A stretch of DNA of 64,000 nt. Source: Hysterangium stoloniferum. Lineage: Eukaryota > Basidiomycota > Agaricomycetes > Hysterangiales > Hysterangiaceae. Under the pieces are notes generated by a model. That model searched no databases, was not told the origin of the DNA, and saw only the letters and a list, made by a program, of their open reading frames with translations. Made by a program: the position numbers and the translations under genes. Shown here one piece after another: positions 10,983 through 21,838 of the stretch (positions within the stretch are counted from its first letter, which is position 1; each line of letters opens with the position of its first letter). The stretch covers positions 992,001 through 1,056,000 of the forward strand of contig WHVD01000013.1 in the NCBI GenBank assembly GCA_015178975.1, read 5' to 3'.

Positions 10983-12085
10983 TAGATTCGATAAATAGTT
11001 TTGTAAGCTCTGAGAAGAGTGGGGGCGTTATGAAGGTTGTTGCCATTTAACCAGGTGTCCTCTTCCGGTCCATACCCTTTCCATTGAACTTTGAAAAGGA
11101 GTCAATTTCGATGCTTTTTGTGTCCTACTATAGCTTCTACTTTGTACTCCTTATCATTACGGTCTAGTTCCCAAGAATTCTTAAGTAGCTCCCTTGATCC
11201 GAATTCCTTGGGGAAGAGATGGTACTTTTTAAGATGGTCTCAGTTGATCACTGGGTGTAGTTTATATTCTGAGGGAATGCACAGTCAAAATACTTGAGGA
11301 TTGATCTTCTCCAAGACTTCGAACGGTCCTATCCGTCTTTGTATAAGTTTCCTCCCAGGTCCTTTGGCTTCGACAAGCTTGAGGGAATGAGGATTGATTA
11401 GAACATAATCTCCTTCTGAGATATCTTCTACTGGTCTTCTTTTCTTATTGTAGCTGCGAGCTTGTGTTTCTTGTGCTCGCGCAATTGAATCCCGCACCAC
11501 CTGTTGATGGTTTTCCAATTCTAAAATCCATTGTTTGGCTAAAGGGCTATCCGACAATTCCCTGGGAACCACAGGATCATCCCCTCCTAGGCAGCGAGAC
11601 ATTCCTCTCAGTAGGTATCCCATCAGCAAAAAGGCTGGTGTGTAACTTGTTGAACTCTGAACCATCAAATTGTAGGTATGAGCCACTACCTGAGTCCATT
11701 TAGACCATTCCTCTTTTAAAGAAGCACAGTATGCTCTGAGCATTTGCTCAATGATGGCATTGGCATTCTCTATTTGACTGTCAGTTTGAGGATGATGAGA
11801 TGAAGATACCGCAAGGGCACTTCTGTATACCTTGCAGACCTCTTTCCAGAACCTACAGGTCCATTTCTTGTCTTGATCACAGATTATCCTTGAAGGTAAG
11901 CCAAAAGGAGCAGCTACTTTATTCACAAAGATTCACACGAATCTTTCCATGGATAGATCTGAAGTTGTGGGCTCACAAATTAAGAAATGTGTGAGTTTAT
12001 CCACAGCACCAAAGATGGCTGAGTAGGCACCCTCTGTAGAAGGAGGCAATCCGGTAATCAGGTCCATTGAGACAACCTCAAATGG
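10983..12085 (-). pseudogene. Gy2 pol fragment: integrase core and chromodomain
   Basis: The minus strand reads ICDQDKKWTCRFWKEVCKVY, HHPQTDSQIENANAIIEQ, GPFEVLEKINPQVF and then the degraded chromodomain. The in-frame TGA before IFVNKVAAPFG (about 11938) is shared with Gy1. The left end at 12085 is cut within the VVSMDLI region by the Gy3 LTR. The 3' stop used by Gy1 is not preserved. Confidence 0.85.
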
Positions 12086-12726
12086 TGTAAAGGGTATGCA
12101 TATATGCATACCTGGACTAAGGAATAATAACCGGATTATAGTACTTTATTATTTACCTTTTATTTTCTTTCTTTATATTCTTTCTATATTTCGAGCACAC
12201 CTTGATTTGTAGTTCGAAGCTTTGTGTATACGTATGGGCGCCCTCGGCGCCAAACGATAGACAACTTTTTACCCAGCAGACACCACTTCGTAATGACTCA
12301 GACGTCGAATAACGAGAGGTGTCAAGGGTAGTATCTCAGCTACCATAAAGGTAGCATTCTCTAGTCTACTAATAGCCTTTTGAACTCGAACCGCTAAGGT
12401 CGAGTTCCGCTTTCAAGACTTTGCGCTCGTCGACACCGTAGTCGACTCACGCTACTAATACTCTATCCTAAACACTCAGTCTTTAGCTGAGTATCTTTCT
12501 TATTTCTAGCTACTAGTTGTACCGTAAAGGGTCAACTCGTTATCTTACTGTTCTAAGCCGTCGCAAGCAACTATACAGTTGCTCTTGAAGCGTGCAGTGC
12601 GTTCTTATACTAGTACTAACAGTCTAGTAGTCTATAGTATTGTACTGACGGTCAATACTCTCTAATAGTAGTTGAATAAACACTATTCTTCGTATATAGA
12701 GCGGTCAGAACCCACCACTCTTTACA
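12086..12726 (+). repeat. 5' LTR of Gy3 (family C)
   Basis: A 641-bp LTR starting TGTAAAGGGTATGCATATAT and ending CTCTTTACA. A solo copy with a perfect target duplication is at 29870-30514. Truncated copies are at 19852 and 33504. Confidence 0.9.
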
Positions 12727-12727
12727 G

Positions 12728-12743
12728 TGGTGATCCGAGCCGG
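12728..12743 (+). other. Gy3 primer-binding site
   Basis: TGGTGATCCGAGCCGG begins one base after the LTR. TGG is complementary to the tRNA CCA end, so priming by the 3' end of a tRNA is expected. This is the usual Gypsy mode and differs from the Copia and miniature elements in the window. The tRNA is not identified. Confidence 0.6.
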
Positions 12744-14283
12744 ACCGTTCTTTTCCTACGAGGAAAAACTTATTATTTGACTACTAAGACCTGGACACGC
12801 GAATGACTATGGGCAAGAATCAAACATCTAGGCCTTCATCAACGCCTGGTAGCTCCATGCCTCGTCAAAAATCTTTTAACCTAGAACCACCCCGTAATGT
12901 CATCCTGAGGAAGTCTTCGTCGACTTTTCAAGGATCAGCTCCTCCGGAGGATTCCCCCGGAGTAGTAGCTGGATCGTCTACGAACATTCCCCAGCTTCCT
13001 CCAGGATCACCTCCTCCAGAGGATTCCCCCGGAGTAGTAGTTGGATCGTCAATGAACATTCCCCCCGATCCACCTGAGGAACGCTCGTTACTCGAGCAGT
13101 TGGACACCCCTGGAGTTAACGTTGAGTCTAATCGAGCACCCACGCCCGTTCTCAGATTCCCTCCGAGACAGGTCATCCTTAAGCAGTTCCTCGGAGGTCA
13201 TATGGTTTACGCCCAGCCCATCGATTACAAATGGGATATGTACTACACCGATCGAATCCCCGAGGATCAGGTTACCCCCTTCGTGGAGGAGTACAGTACG
13301 GATTACCCTATTCTACCGGAGACTGTAGCAGTCTGGTTAGGGCGTTATCAAGCGATTTTATCGGCGCGGGATTTATTCACGCGACCAGGGAACCTTGAGG
13401 ATTTGACCCAATCGATTCCTGAATGGTCGAACGAGGTGACGATTACTATGGAAGGAGGAAGAAGAATTCTCAAGCGGGAAGTGTTTTCTATGTTCCTTGA
13501 AGCACTTTGTACGCATGATGATGTGTTGCAGATCCTGCATGTCCTGCTTGGCGGAGATCATGTTGTGCCTAAGGTTGACTACCAGTACATGTACATCCAT
13601 ATGTTGGAGAAGTCTCTCAATGGAGTCACGCCGAATCTATCGCTGGCATACCTCACTTTAAGAGGTCGGTTGAAGCGAAACCAAAGAAGACTTGATAAGA
13701 TGGTTTTAGAGGTACTCCTCCCCTATAACAACTCGATCCAGGTCCCTGATTCGCCTATCTCCACGACCAATTCGTTTGTTCGCAACTTAAACGGGTCCCC
13801 TGATACTCGTTTTCTGCATTCTCTCAACCGTCCTGTAATATTGGAGGATTTTCCACTGGATTTGAGGACGCAAGTAATAGAACGCCTTCAGGAGAAGAGG
13901 ATTGAGGTCTGCGCTCCCTTCCATCAACCCCAGCCGTGTCGACTTCTGAACGCGACGGAGATCGAGAGACAAATCGCGATGGAACCAGGCCTAACGTCTT
14001 TCCAGGGAGATCACCGCTCTCGCGTCGCATTTGAGGGAGTCTCCAACAGCCTTAACTTCAGGGATGAAGCGACCACTCTAAGAAACCGATCAGTCGCCAA
14101 CAAGGGTCGACCGTCCTTCTCCACGGCATTTACTGAGGGCATAGCTGGCCCAGTTGCTGGTCGAGGATCGCTTAATCCAGACGGTCCCCGCCATTCTCTA
14201 CCGATCGCTTCAAACCCTTTCTTGCCATCAGGAGGACCCCCTAGCGATTCATCTGGGAGTTCGAATACTTCAGACCGGGGAGG

Positions 14284-14527
14284 TGTTAGAAAACATGAGT
14301 AATGTAGAAAATGAATAGCCAGACTAGGGATTGAACCCAGGATCTCTCGATTACATAACGAAGGTGTTAACCACTACACCATCTGACCTTGGGTAGGTTT
14401 GGTCTTACACTGTACTTAAGGATATAACCCTAAGCACCATTCCTATTAGATCATATACACACTGAACTCAGAGCTGTACACCATATGGTCCCAGTTGGAA
14501 CAATGGTTGGTATTATATAATCTAACA
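14284..14527 (-). repeat. Solo tRNA-bearing LTR, second family (T2), inside Gy3 gag-pol
   Basis: A 244-bp unit bounded by TGTTAGAAAAC and AATCTAACA, with exact target duplication GGAGG (14279-14283 and 14528-14532). On the minus strand it runs TGTTAGATTATATAATACC, then a tRNA-like module, a T-run (CATTTTC), and ends TTTTCTAACA. Apart from the short terminal TGTTAGA it does not resemble the 251-bp family, yet has the same design: the tRNA module near the LTR 3' end in sense orientation, then Ts. It carries no protein frame. Confidence 0.85.
14317..14388 (-). tRNA. tRNA-like module inside LTR (T2 family), 72 nt
   Basis: The acceptor pairs GGTCAGA with TCTGGCT (two G-U pairs). The D stem pairs GTGT with ACAC, with A-box sequence TGGTGTAGTGGTTAAC. 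The T arm is CTGGG-TTCAATC-CCTAG, giving B box GGTTCAATCC. The anticodon arm has only four good pairs and position 33 is not T; the triplet in anticodon position reads TGT. It may be a functional Pol III promoter without being a working tRNA. A TTTT run follows within about 10 nt. Confidence 0.65.
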
Positions 14528-17500
14528 GGAGGAAACTCAGGACGTGGGGAACGCCACAATGGAGTGCCTAATACCCCTTTTCGAACTCCGATGCGGTCTC
14601 GAGCTAGCGCGCTTATTGACGACTTACCTAAGGACAAGAAGGTCACTCTTAACACCAACGACCTCAAGATCAAATGGTCTGATCTCCCTGAATACGATGG
14701 AGCTCAATCCGAAGCCCTGGACTATATCATGGATATCATGAGTCTCGCGGAGATATCAGACTCTATGAGTGCGATCTTAGGAGTTGCTCTGCCAAGACGA
14801 CTCAAGGGGCACGCTAAGGTCTGGTGGAGCACCTTAGACCGTGAGCATCGTACTGAATTCAGTCAATCTCATGGGTCGTTTCTTTGGGGTATCGTCGAAG
14901 GATTGCTCGGAACTCGTTGGCGTGAATCCTTAGCCTTAGAATGGGAAGCTATGAAATTTCGACAGGTTGGTCACGATCGTGAGACACCCGTCCACTATAT
15001 CCAACGGAGAGTTAAACTTTATCGTTTCCTGTACGGGTTCCACCAGGACAGAGGGGATGAGACACGCAGACTCATTCTCACACTGCCTACGGAATGGCTC
15101 TACCTTCTTCAAGGACAACCCATCGATAATATCATGAGTTTACAGACTTATGCTAATAACCTGCAAGAAGCTCTGATTAACGCTTGGGTCCAAACACACC
15201 GGGAACGTTACAGGTTCCAGAAACCGCGTGTAATGTTATCGGAGGGTCAAGAATTGGATTTTAGAGCCACCGGCGACTCCTCTTCACCTAACCATATTCT
15301 CATTAGTGAGACTAACGAGAGAGGCTCGACGAGAAAGACCGTTCCAGACGTCGCTGATCCAAAACAGGGAAAGCGTCACGGAAAAATGTTCTTCGAGAGG
15401 AGTAACAAGAGGAGTTCGATCAAACCCACCAAGGAATGTTGGATATGTGGAAGTCCGGAGCATTTTAAGATAGACTGCCCTCAAGCTGGCAAAATGTCTC
15501 ATTATGTCTCTATCAACAAATGCTCCGCACAGGATATGTCGGAGGAAGCTGAGGAGCAAAGGTTATATGAAGCGGTTCATGGACTATCTATACAAGGACA
15601 AGTAAATAACTCTGATGACGAATTGACTTTTGTTTCCGTTTATTCGCCCCCTGTCGAAGACAAATTAGTGAGGGAGGAAAATCAAACGACTGGTGAAGCT
15701 CTTCTGTCAGAAGCTTACATATCCATACTCGCCGCAGATTTCTTCGAAAAAGGAGACCGGCTGAGTGTTCATCAGCAGGACCTTGAAGGCCTGACCGAGG
15801 ACTACTGTCAGACTGGAGATTCTCACGAACAAATCAGTTCGAATTCGCTCTGTTTGCCTGGAGCTGATGTTGACACGTTCCCGTTTGATCCCGGGAACCC
15901 CCCCGATTTACTACCGTACGAGAATTCGGATTCGGAGGACGGCGACGATGATCCAGTATTGGATTCCCCTTCGAAGCGTGTTCCTTGCCGAAGTGAACGC
16001 AGGAACGTAATCTTGTCCCTGCGCAAGGAAAGTAAGAGGCCTCGAATCCAATACCCTCGTCCCAGTCGTCTGATGAAGGAGGATACTACAATCCTTTATC
16101 GAAAACGGGATCCTCCCAGTGGTTACTCTAGCATAGGAGTTGCAGCACTCCATGTTTTCGGTCATGTAGGAACTCCTGATTCACCCAAACACGTTAAAAT
16201 TCGAATGGACACGGGAGCGGATCTTTCCCTTATATCGGAGGAATTCTACAAGGAACTGCAGGGCATGTATAAGTTGAAACAAGGACTCAAATTACGTCTA
16301 ATTCAGCTCACGGGTAACGCTAAGGTTATCGGATATGTTAATGTCCCCATTTACCTGGAGGACGACAGTGGAACGTTACTGAAGTTCGCGGCTGAAACTT
16401 ATGTCGTTAGAGGAATGACGGTGCCAATTCTTTTGGGAGAAGACTTCCATATTAATTATGAAATTGGTACTCTAAGAGATCAGCTGTTGGGATCTAGACT
16501 TATTCTCCCGGGACGACAGGGTTTTATTCCAGCCAGCTCTTCTAAGGAACCTCAACCTTTGACCTTCACCGTCAATAAGGCCCCTTTCGGGAAGCATGAG
16601 AAGGAGTCATCCAAACTCACCTCTCTCCCCGATAAAGGTGTGCGTACTGAAAGAGTCACGCGAGCCTTGGAGGATTGCACTATCGATCCAGAGTCAGCCA
16701 GACTAGTGCCTATTTTTGTTGAAGATCTAAAGGGTGAGGAATGGATTGTTGAAGGAATCGTACTGCAAAACGAGGACGGTTCTATATTAGCCACACCAAT
16801 CACGGCAATTTCAAGGAATAGTGCGGCAGTACCTTTAGCCAATCCATCACTAACCCCTAAGACTATCCGACGAGGGGAGACAATAGGGATAATTCATGAC
16901 CCCGCTCGTTGGGCTCACAAGCCCAGGTCATTCGAGGAGAAAGGTTTAATGGTAGCAGGCGCGACCAAGATCGCACACCTTATTGAAAGTCTCTCTCAAC
17001 TTGAGGAGGACCGTCAAGTCGCCTCAGAAAGACCTAAGCCACCTGTTGAACCAGAGATTGCAGATGATTTCGAACTGCCTGGTCCTAAGACGGCTGCAGT
17101 GGCTGATAATGAGAAATTTGCCTCAGAGGATCTTCACAAGTTAGTCAATTTGGGACCAGATATACCAACGGAGGTCCTGCCACATCTCAGATCAGTTTTG
17201 ACTGAGAACGTTAAGGCTTTCGGAGTCGATGGACGGTTAGGGCAAGTGGAATGTAGAGTCCCTGTCCCCTTGAAAGAGGGCGCTCAGCCCATATCCATGC
17301 CTATGTTCCCCTCGTCCCCTGCCAATAGGCGAGTTATAGACGAGCAAATGGATACCTGGTTCGAACAGGGTGTCATTGAGCCATCTAAAAGCCCCTGGGG
17401 AGCGCCAGCCTTTGTAGTATATCGCAATGGTAAACCGCGGGTGGTCATCGACTATCGGAAACTTAACCATCTCACGGTTCCAGATGAATTTCCTTTACCA

Positions 17501-18555
17501 CGTCAATCGGAGATTATGCAAGCGCTGTCGGGGTCAAATGTTCTTTCTTCTTTCGATGCGCTGGCCGGGTTTACTCAATTAGAAATGTTGGAGGACGATA
17601 AGCCCAAAACAGCCTTTAGATCCCATAGAGGGCTGTGGCAATTTAAAAGGATGCCATTTGGGCTCAGAAACGGCCCCTCTACATTTCAGCGCATCATGCA
17701 AACGGTTCTAGCACCCTACTTGTGGATTTTTTGTTTAGTCTACATCGATGACATAGTCATATTCTCTAAGAACTGGGATGATCATTTGCTTCACCTGAAT
17801 GAGGTGCTTGGCGCTATCGCTTCGGCCAGTATTACTCTCTCTCCCAAGAAATGTTTTATCGGATATAATTCGATATTGTTATTGGGTCATAAAGTATCTA
17901 GGCTGGGTTTTTCAACCCATCAAGAAAAGGTTCGCGCTATATTGGAATTGGCCCCACCCACTAAGGTTTCTGATCTACAACGGTTTCTTGGAATGGTCCT
18001 TTACTTTTCAGCATATATACCATTTTATTCATGGATGGTGTCCCCTTTATTCTCGCTCCTAAAAAAGGGAACACCTTGGACGTGGACTGCTGAACATGTC
18101 CGAGCTTATGAGGATGTTAAAACCGCATTAGGATCAGCTCCAGTGTTGGGACATCCAGTTAGTGGGATGCCCTACCAATTGTATACGGACACTTCGGATT
18201 TTGCCTTGGGTTGTTGCCTCCAACAAGTCCAGAAGATGGCTTTAGGAGATTTAGTGGATACAAAAATCTACGCCCAAGCCAAATTGGCTTTTGACCGTGC
18301 GCAGGACGTGCCATCCTTTGTTCATCGGTACAAAACCAAACAGCCCGAGATTGAGTGGTCGGATTCGTGGGGATCCACTTTTGAGGCGACCGAAGTTACT
18401 GTTGAACGAGTCATTGCATATTGGAGTCGCACGCTGAAAAGCGCGGAGCGTAACTATTCTGCTACTGAACGGGAAGCATTAGCAGCAAAGGAGGGACTGG
18501 TCCACTTTCAACCTTTCATTGAAGGTGAACATGTCCTGCTCATTACGGACCATCG

Positions 18556-19851
18556 ATGTAAGATTTCCAGACCAGGGTATGCAGTGTATACCACCCCCCA
18601 TGTGGCCAGTCGATGATTGGTATTCTCATAAGATCTGGCCCATTGTAATGCTGCATAGTCAGTCATCAAAAGGATATGTTCTCCTTCGATAAAGGGCTGG
18701 AAATGGACTAGTCCCTCTTTAGCAGCTAACGCTTCTTGCTCCATGGCTGAGTAATTAATTCCACTTTCTTGCGTGTGTGGCTCCAATAGGCAATGACACG
18801 CTCGACAGTGACACTGGTGTCATCAAAATCTGAGGCCTAGGAATCTGCCAAAGTGCATTCCAGCTCCTTGGTTTTATAACAAGTAACGAAAATGGGCACG
18901 TCTTGAGATTGATTGAAGGCTGATCTTGCTTGGGCATAGATTTTAGTATCCTTTAGATCCCTGAGCGTCATTTTCTGTATTTGTTGAAGACAACATCCCA
19001 GTGTAAAGTCCGAAGTGTCTGTGTATAGCCGATAAGGCATGCCACTCGCGGGGTCTCCGAGTACTGGAGCTGAGCTCAATGCAATCTTGATGTCTTCAAA
19101 AGCTCAGGGGTGTTCTGAATCCTAAGTCCAATGGACTCCTTTCTTTAAGAGGTTGAATAGTGGAGCAACCGTCCAGGAATAAAATGGTATGTAAGCTGAA
19201 AAGTACAGAATTATCCCGAGGAAGCGTTGAAGATCTGCTATCTTGGAAGGTGTAGCTAGTTCCAGTATAGCAGTGACCTTCTCTTGATGGGTCAAAAAAC
19301 CGAGTCTAGACACCTTATGTCCTAGTAATAGAATCAAGTTATACCCCACATAGCATTTTTTGGGCGAGAGAGTGATTCCAACTGCAATTATGGCTTGTAG
19401 AATCTGGTCTAGATGCTCTAAATAATCGTCCTATGTCTTAGAAAAGATCATGATGTCGTCAATATAGACTAGACAGAATATCCATAAGTAAGGTACAAGT
19501 ACAGTTTGCATAACTCTCTGGAATATAGAGGGTCCATTACGAAGTCCAAAGGGCATTCGCCTGAATTGCCACAGTCCTTGATGGGATCTGAAAGCGGTCT
19601 TTGGTTTATCTTCTTCTAACATTTCAATTTGGGTAAGCCCGGCTAGTGCATCGAAGGAAGATAGGATATTGGATCCTGAAAGCCCTTGCATGATCTCAGA
19701 TTGGTGTGGCAACGGGAATTCGTCGGGAACTGTTAAGCTGTTCAACTTCCTATAGTCGATCACCACTCTCGGTTTCCCATTGCAATAGATGACAAAGGCT
19801 GGCACCCCCAAGGACTTTCGGACGGTTCGATTGCTCCCTGTTGAAACCAAG
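18556..19851 (-). pseudogene. Inverted Gypsy pol fragment (RNase H to RT), Gy4
   Basis: The minus strand reads RT (FGLRNGPSIFQRVMQT, LVYIDDIMIFSK) and RNase H (YTDTSDFTLGCCLQQ, EGEHILLMTDYAALQWA) toward 18556. It is closer to the Gy1/Gy2 sequence than to Gy3. It has a frame change near 19830 and several stops. It meets Gy3 head-on at a palindrome (see findings) and is bounded on the right by a family C LTR. Confidence 0.85.
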
Positions 19852-20257
19852 TGTGAAGGGTATGCACATATGCATAATTGGACTAAGGAATAATAGTTGG
19901 ATTATAGTACTTTATTATTTACTTTTTATTTTCTTCATTTACATTCTTTCTATATTTTGAGCATACCCTTATTTTGTAGTTCGAAGCTTTGTGTATACGG
20001 ATGGGCACTCTCAGCACCAAATGATAGACACTTTTACCCAGCAGACACCACCTCGTAAACGACCCAGACGTCGAATAGCGAGAGGTGTCAAGGGTAACGT
20101 CTCAACTACCTATAAAGGTAGTGTTCTCTCGCATACTAACAGACTTTGGACTCGAACCGTAAAGGTCGAGTTCCACTCTAAGGTCCTTGCGCTCGTTGAC
20201 ATTATAGTCGACTCACGCTACTATCTCTTACTTTAGATACTCAGCTTCTCGTTGATT
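19852..20257 (+). repeat. Truncated LTR, family C
   Basis: It starts TGTGAAGGGTATGCACATAT and follows the family C sequence for about 405 bp. It stops near 20257, where Copia sequence on the minus strand begins. No right-hand target duplication remains. Confidence 0.8.
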
Positions 20258-21423
20258 ATCTATCTCACAGCATGGTTCCAGAAAGAAGCAGGCATAAGTG
20301 GCTCATGCATCATGGCAGTGACATGATCAGCCATAGTGCGATTGGCTCTTTCTGCAACTCCATTCTGTTGAGGGCGATTGCGAGTAGTATGGTGGCGTAC
20401 TATTCCACATTCATCTGTAAACTTGATAAAGGCATTTGACATATACTCCCCCCCTTTGTCATCCTGCAGAGCTTTGACCTTGCAACCGAGAAGATTCTCA
20501 GCATAAGCTTTGTATCTCTTGAATGCTTCAAATGCATCACTCTTCCGTTTCAAGAACAGAACAGCTCGCAACTTGGTGCAATCATCAATAAAGGTTATCC
20601 AGTAGTGATAACCCTCAGTTGTTTGCACAGGAAGTGGTCCATGTAGATCACTATGAATAAGCTCAAGTGGTGTCTGAGATTGACTTGGTGAGGTAGGAAA
20701 TGAATTGGCAGTCATTTTGCCAGCAAGGCAAGGTTCACAGATAGGATCAGGTTGTTCCTTTGAGTCAAGGTTTAAGCCAACCACCAATCCTTCTCTGATC
20801 ATCTTCTGGACATCAGCATAGCTGTGATGTCCAAGACGGCGATGCCAGAGATTGATATCAAAGAGAAGAGTGGAGGCAGCACCAGCTTGCTCAATAATAG
20901 GTGCAGTGGCACCATTTAGGATGCCTGCATTCTGTGCAGTAACTCTGGCTGTAAACAAAGTCTGGCCAGAGAGTTTGAAATGCATGGTTGTTCGATCAAT
21001 GTGTATGAGTAGTCCTTTGTGTCTTGTGAGATAAAGACAAGACAATAGGTTACTGCGCAGTTGTGGTACATGCAAAACTCTTGTAAGCTCCACAGATCAC
21101 AATTTCCTTCCATTTATAACTGGGTTGAATACCACAGAACCAACTCCTGCAGAGTAGATAACAGTATGATCTGCTAACTTGATTGGGACACATAATGGTG
21201 TGTAGTTACGCAGCCAATGACTATGAGGAGTCATATGACTACTAGCACCTGTATCAGCAAGCCAATCATAGTCAGAACCATTCTGCAGGGTGGAGGAATC
21301 GGATGAGGAGAAAGCAAGTGCATTTCCACTATATTCAACATTGTTCTGAGACATTGTCTTCTGAGGCCTATTTGGCTTTTTCTTCCCTTTAGCACGATTG
21401 GTAAGGACACTCTCCTGTGCTTC
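20258..21423 (-). pseudogene. Copia fragment: gag end, protease, integrase
   Basis: The minus strand reads NRAKGKKKPNRPQKT, protease (WLADTGASSHMTPHSHW near 21250), the gag-pre-integrase domain (LWHRRLGHHSYADVQKMI near 20830) and integrase with HSDLHGP, DDKGGEY and NGVAERANRTMADH. It is nearly identical to the 54450-55600 part of the complete Copia element. There is one stop near 21097. The right end is cut by the miniature LTR element and the left end by LTR sequence. Confidence 0.88.
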
Positions 21424-21446
21424 TGTTAAAGGCATAGAAAAGAATT

Positions 21447-21520
21447 GACCCAGCCTGGGATTGAACCAAGGACCTCCTGGCTTTATATGCAGGTGCTCTT
21501 AACCACTGAGCTACTGGACC
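21447..21520 (-). tRNA. tRNA-like module in TRIM 3' LTR, 74 nt
   Basis: Acceptor GGTCCAG pairs with CTGGGTC (two wobbles). D stem GCTC/GAGC sits in the A box (TAGCTCAGTGGTTAAGAG). The T arm is CTTGG-TTCAATC-CCAGG, giving B box GGTTCAATCC. The anticodon stem CCTGC/GCCAGG has one extra C, and the loop ATATAAA keeps T33 with triplet ATA. The extra base and A34 make translation use doubtful. TTCTTTTC follows as a likely Pol III stop. Confidence 0.7.
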
Positions 21521-21727
21521 TATAGTCTAGTATTATATGATGGATTATATATACATATATATAAGGACTTGTGATGCCAACTTGTGCTCTTATAACAGTT
21601 TATATAACTGATGGCAAGCCTGGGTCTTATAACAGTCTGTCACATATAGATATTGTATTTTCCCATTTCTAACACTTCCCCTGAAATCAATATCTAGTCT
21701 ATACCCTACGCAGCAGATGAAGCTGAA

Positions 21728-21741
21728 CGGGGCCCATAACC
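21728..21741 (-). other. TRIM primer-binding site, initiator-Met anticodon-arm type
   Basis: On the minus strand GGTTATGGGCCCCG directly follows the 5' LTR. Its complement, CGGGGCCCATAACC, reads like the 5' side and loop of an initiator-Met anticodon arm (CAT within CCCATAA). Similarity to the D arm seems to continue to about 21705 (CGCAGC and GAAGC). Half-tRNA priming of this kind is known from Drosophila copia and yeast Ty5. Confidence 0.7.
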
Positions 21742-21764
21742 TGTTAAAGGCATAGAAAAGAATT

Positions 21765-21838
21765 GACCCAGCCTGGGATTGAACCAAGGACCTCCTGGCT
21801 TTATATGCAGGTGCTCTTAACCACTGAGCTACTGGACC
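21765..21838 (-). tRNA. tRNA-like module in TRIM 5' LTR, 74 nt
   Basis: It is identical in the module to 21447-21520, with the same extra C in the anticodon arm. It lies in the LTR that would drive transcription of the element. Confidence 0.7.

Larger units (their letters stand above)
6732..12085 (-). mobile_element. Ty3/Gypsy retrotransposon Gy2, inverted second copy of the Gy1 lineage
   Basis: Read on the minus strand the order matches Gy1: integrase and chromodomain (12085 to about 10983), third frame (10788 to about 7376), purine tract, family B LTR (7349 to 6732). It is cut at 12085 by the 5' LTR of Gy3, so RT, protease, gag and its own 5' LTR are missing. Two family I solo LTRs are nested in it. 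Many small changes relative to Gy1 show that the two copies are old relatives rather than a recent duplication. Confidence 0.88.
12086..18555 (+). mobile_element. Ty3/Gypsy retrotransposon Gy3, 3' truncated
   Basis: The element has a 5' LTR (12086-12726), a primer-binding site, and one gag-pol frame (12803-18555) split only by a 249-bp insertion at 14284. It ends abruptly inside RNase H at about 18555, where an inverted Gypsy piece begins. Integrase and the 3' LTR are lost. Base composition is more GC-balanced and the frame better preserved than in neighbouring relics, so it is among the younger large elements here. The LTR belongs to family C. Confidence 0.9.
12803..18555 (+). pseudogene. 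Gy3 gag-pol polyprotein, interrupted and truncated
   Basis: Gag begins at the first ATG after the primer site. Its N-terminus has two Pro/Ser-rich repeats, SAPPEDSPGVVAGSS and SPPPEDSPGVVVGSS, and a capsid-like region follows (about 13230-13700). After the inserted LTR at 14284-14532 the same frame continues with WSDLPEYDG, a CCHC zinc knuckle (CWICGSPEHFKIDC near 15438), aspartic protease (RMDTGADLSLIS near 16204), reverse transcriptase (VVIDYRKLN near 17445; YIDDIVIFSKN near 17742) and RNase H (YTDTSDFALGCCLQQ near 18183). The insertion plus duplication is 249 bp, a multiple of three, so removing it restores one frame. The frame is lost at 18555, before integrase. Confidence 0.9.

Noticed and set aside
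18116..19100. Foldback assembly artefact explaining the inverted Gypsy arms
   Set aside because: The arms differ at many positions and belong to different sublineages, so a simple chimeric-read palindrome does not explain them, although the junction itself still needs read support.
21447..21520. Calling the tRNA-like modules ordinary host tRNA genes
   Set aside because: All copies lie at one position inside LTRs with target duplications, share an extra anticodon-arm base, and one family has A at position 33. They are element modules first; tRNA function is doubtful.
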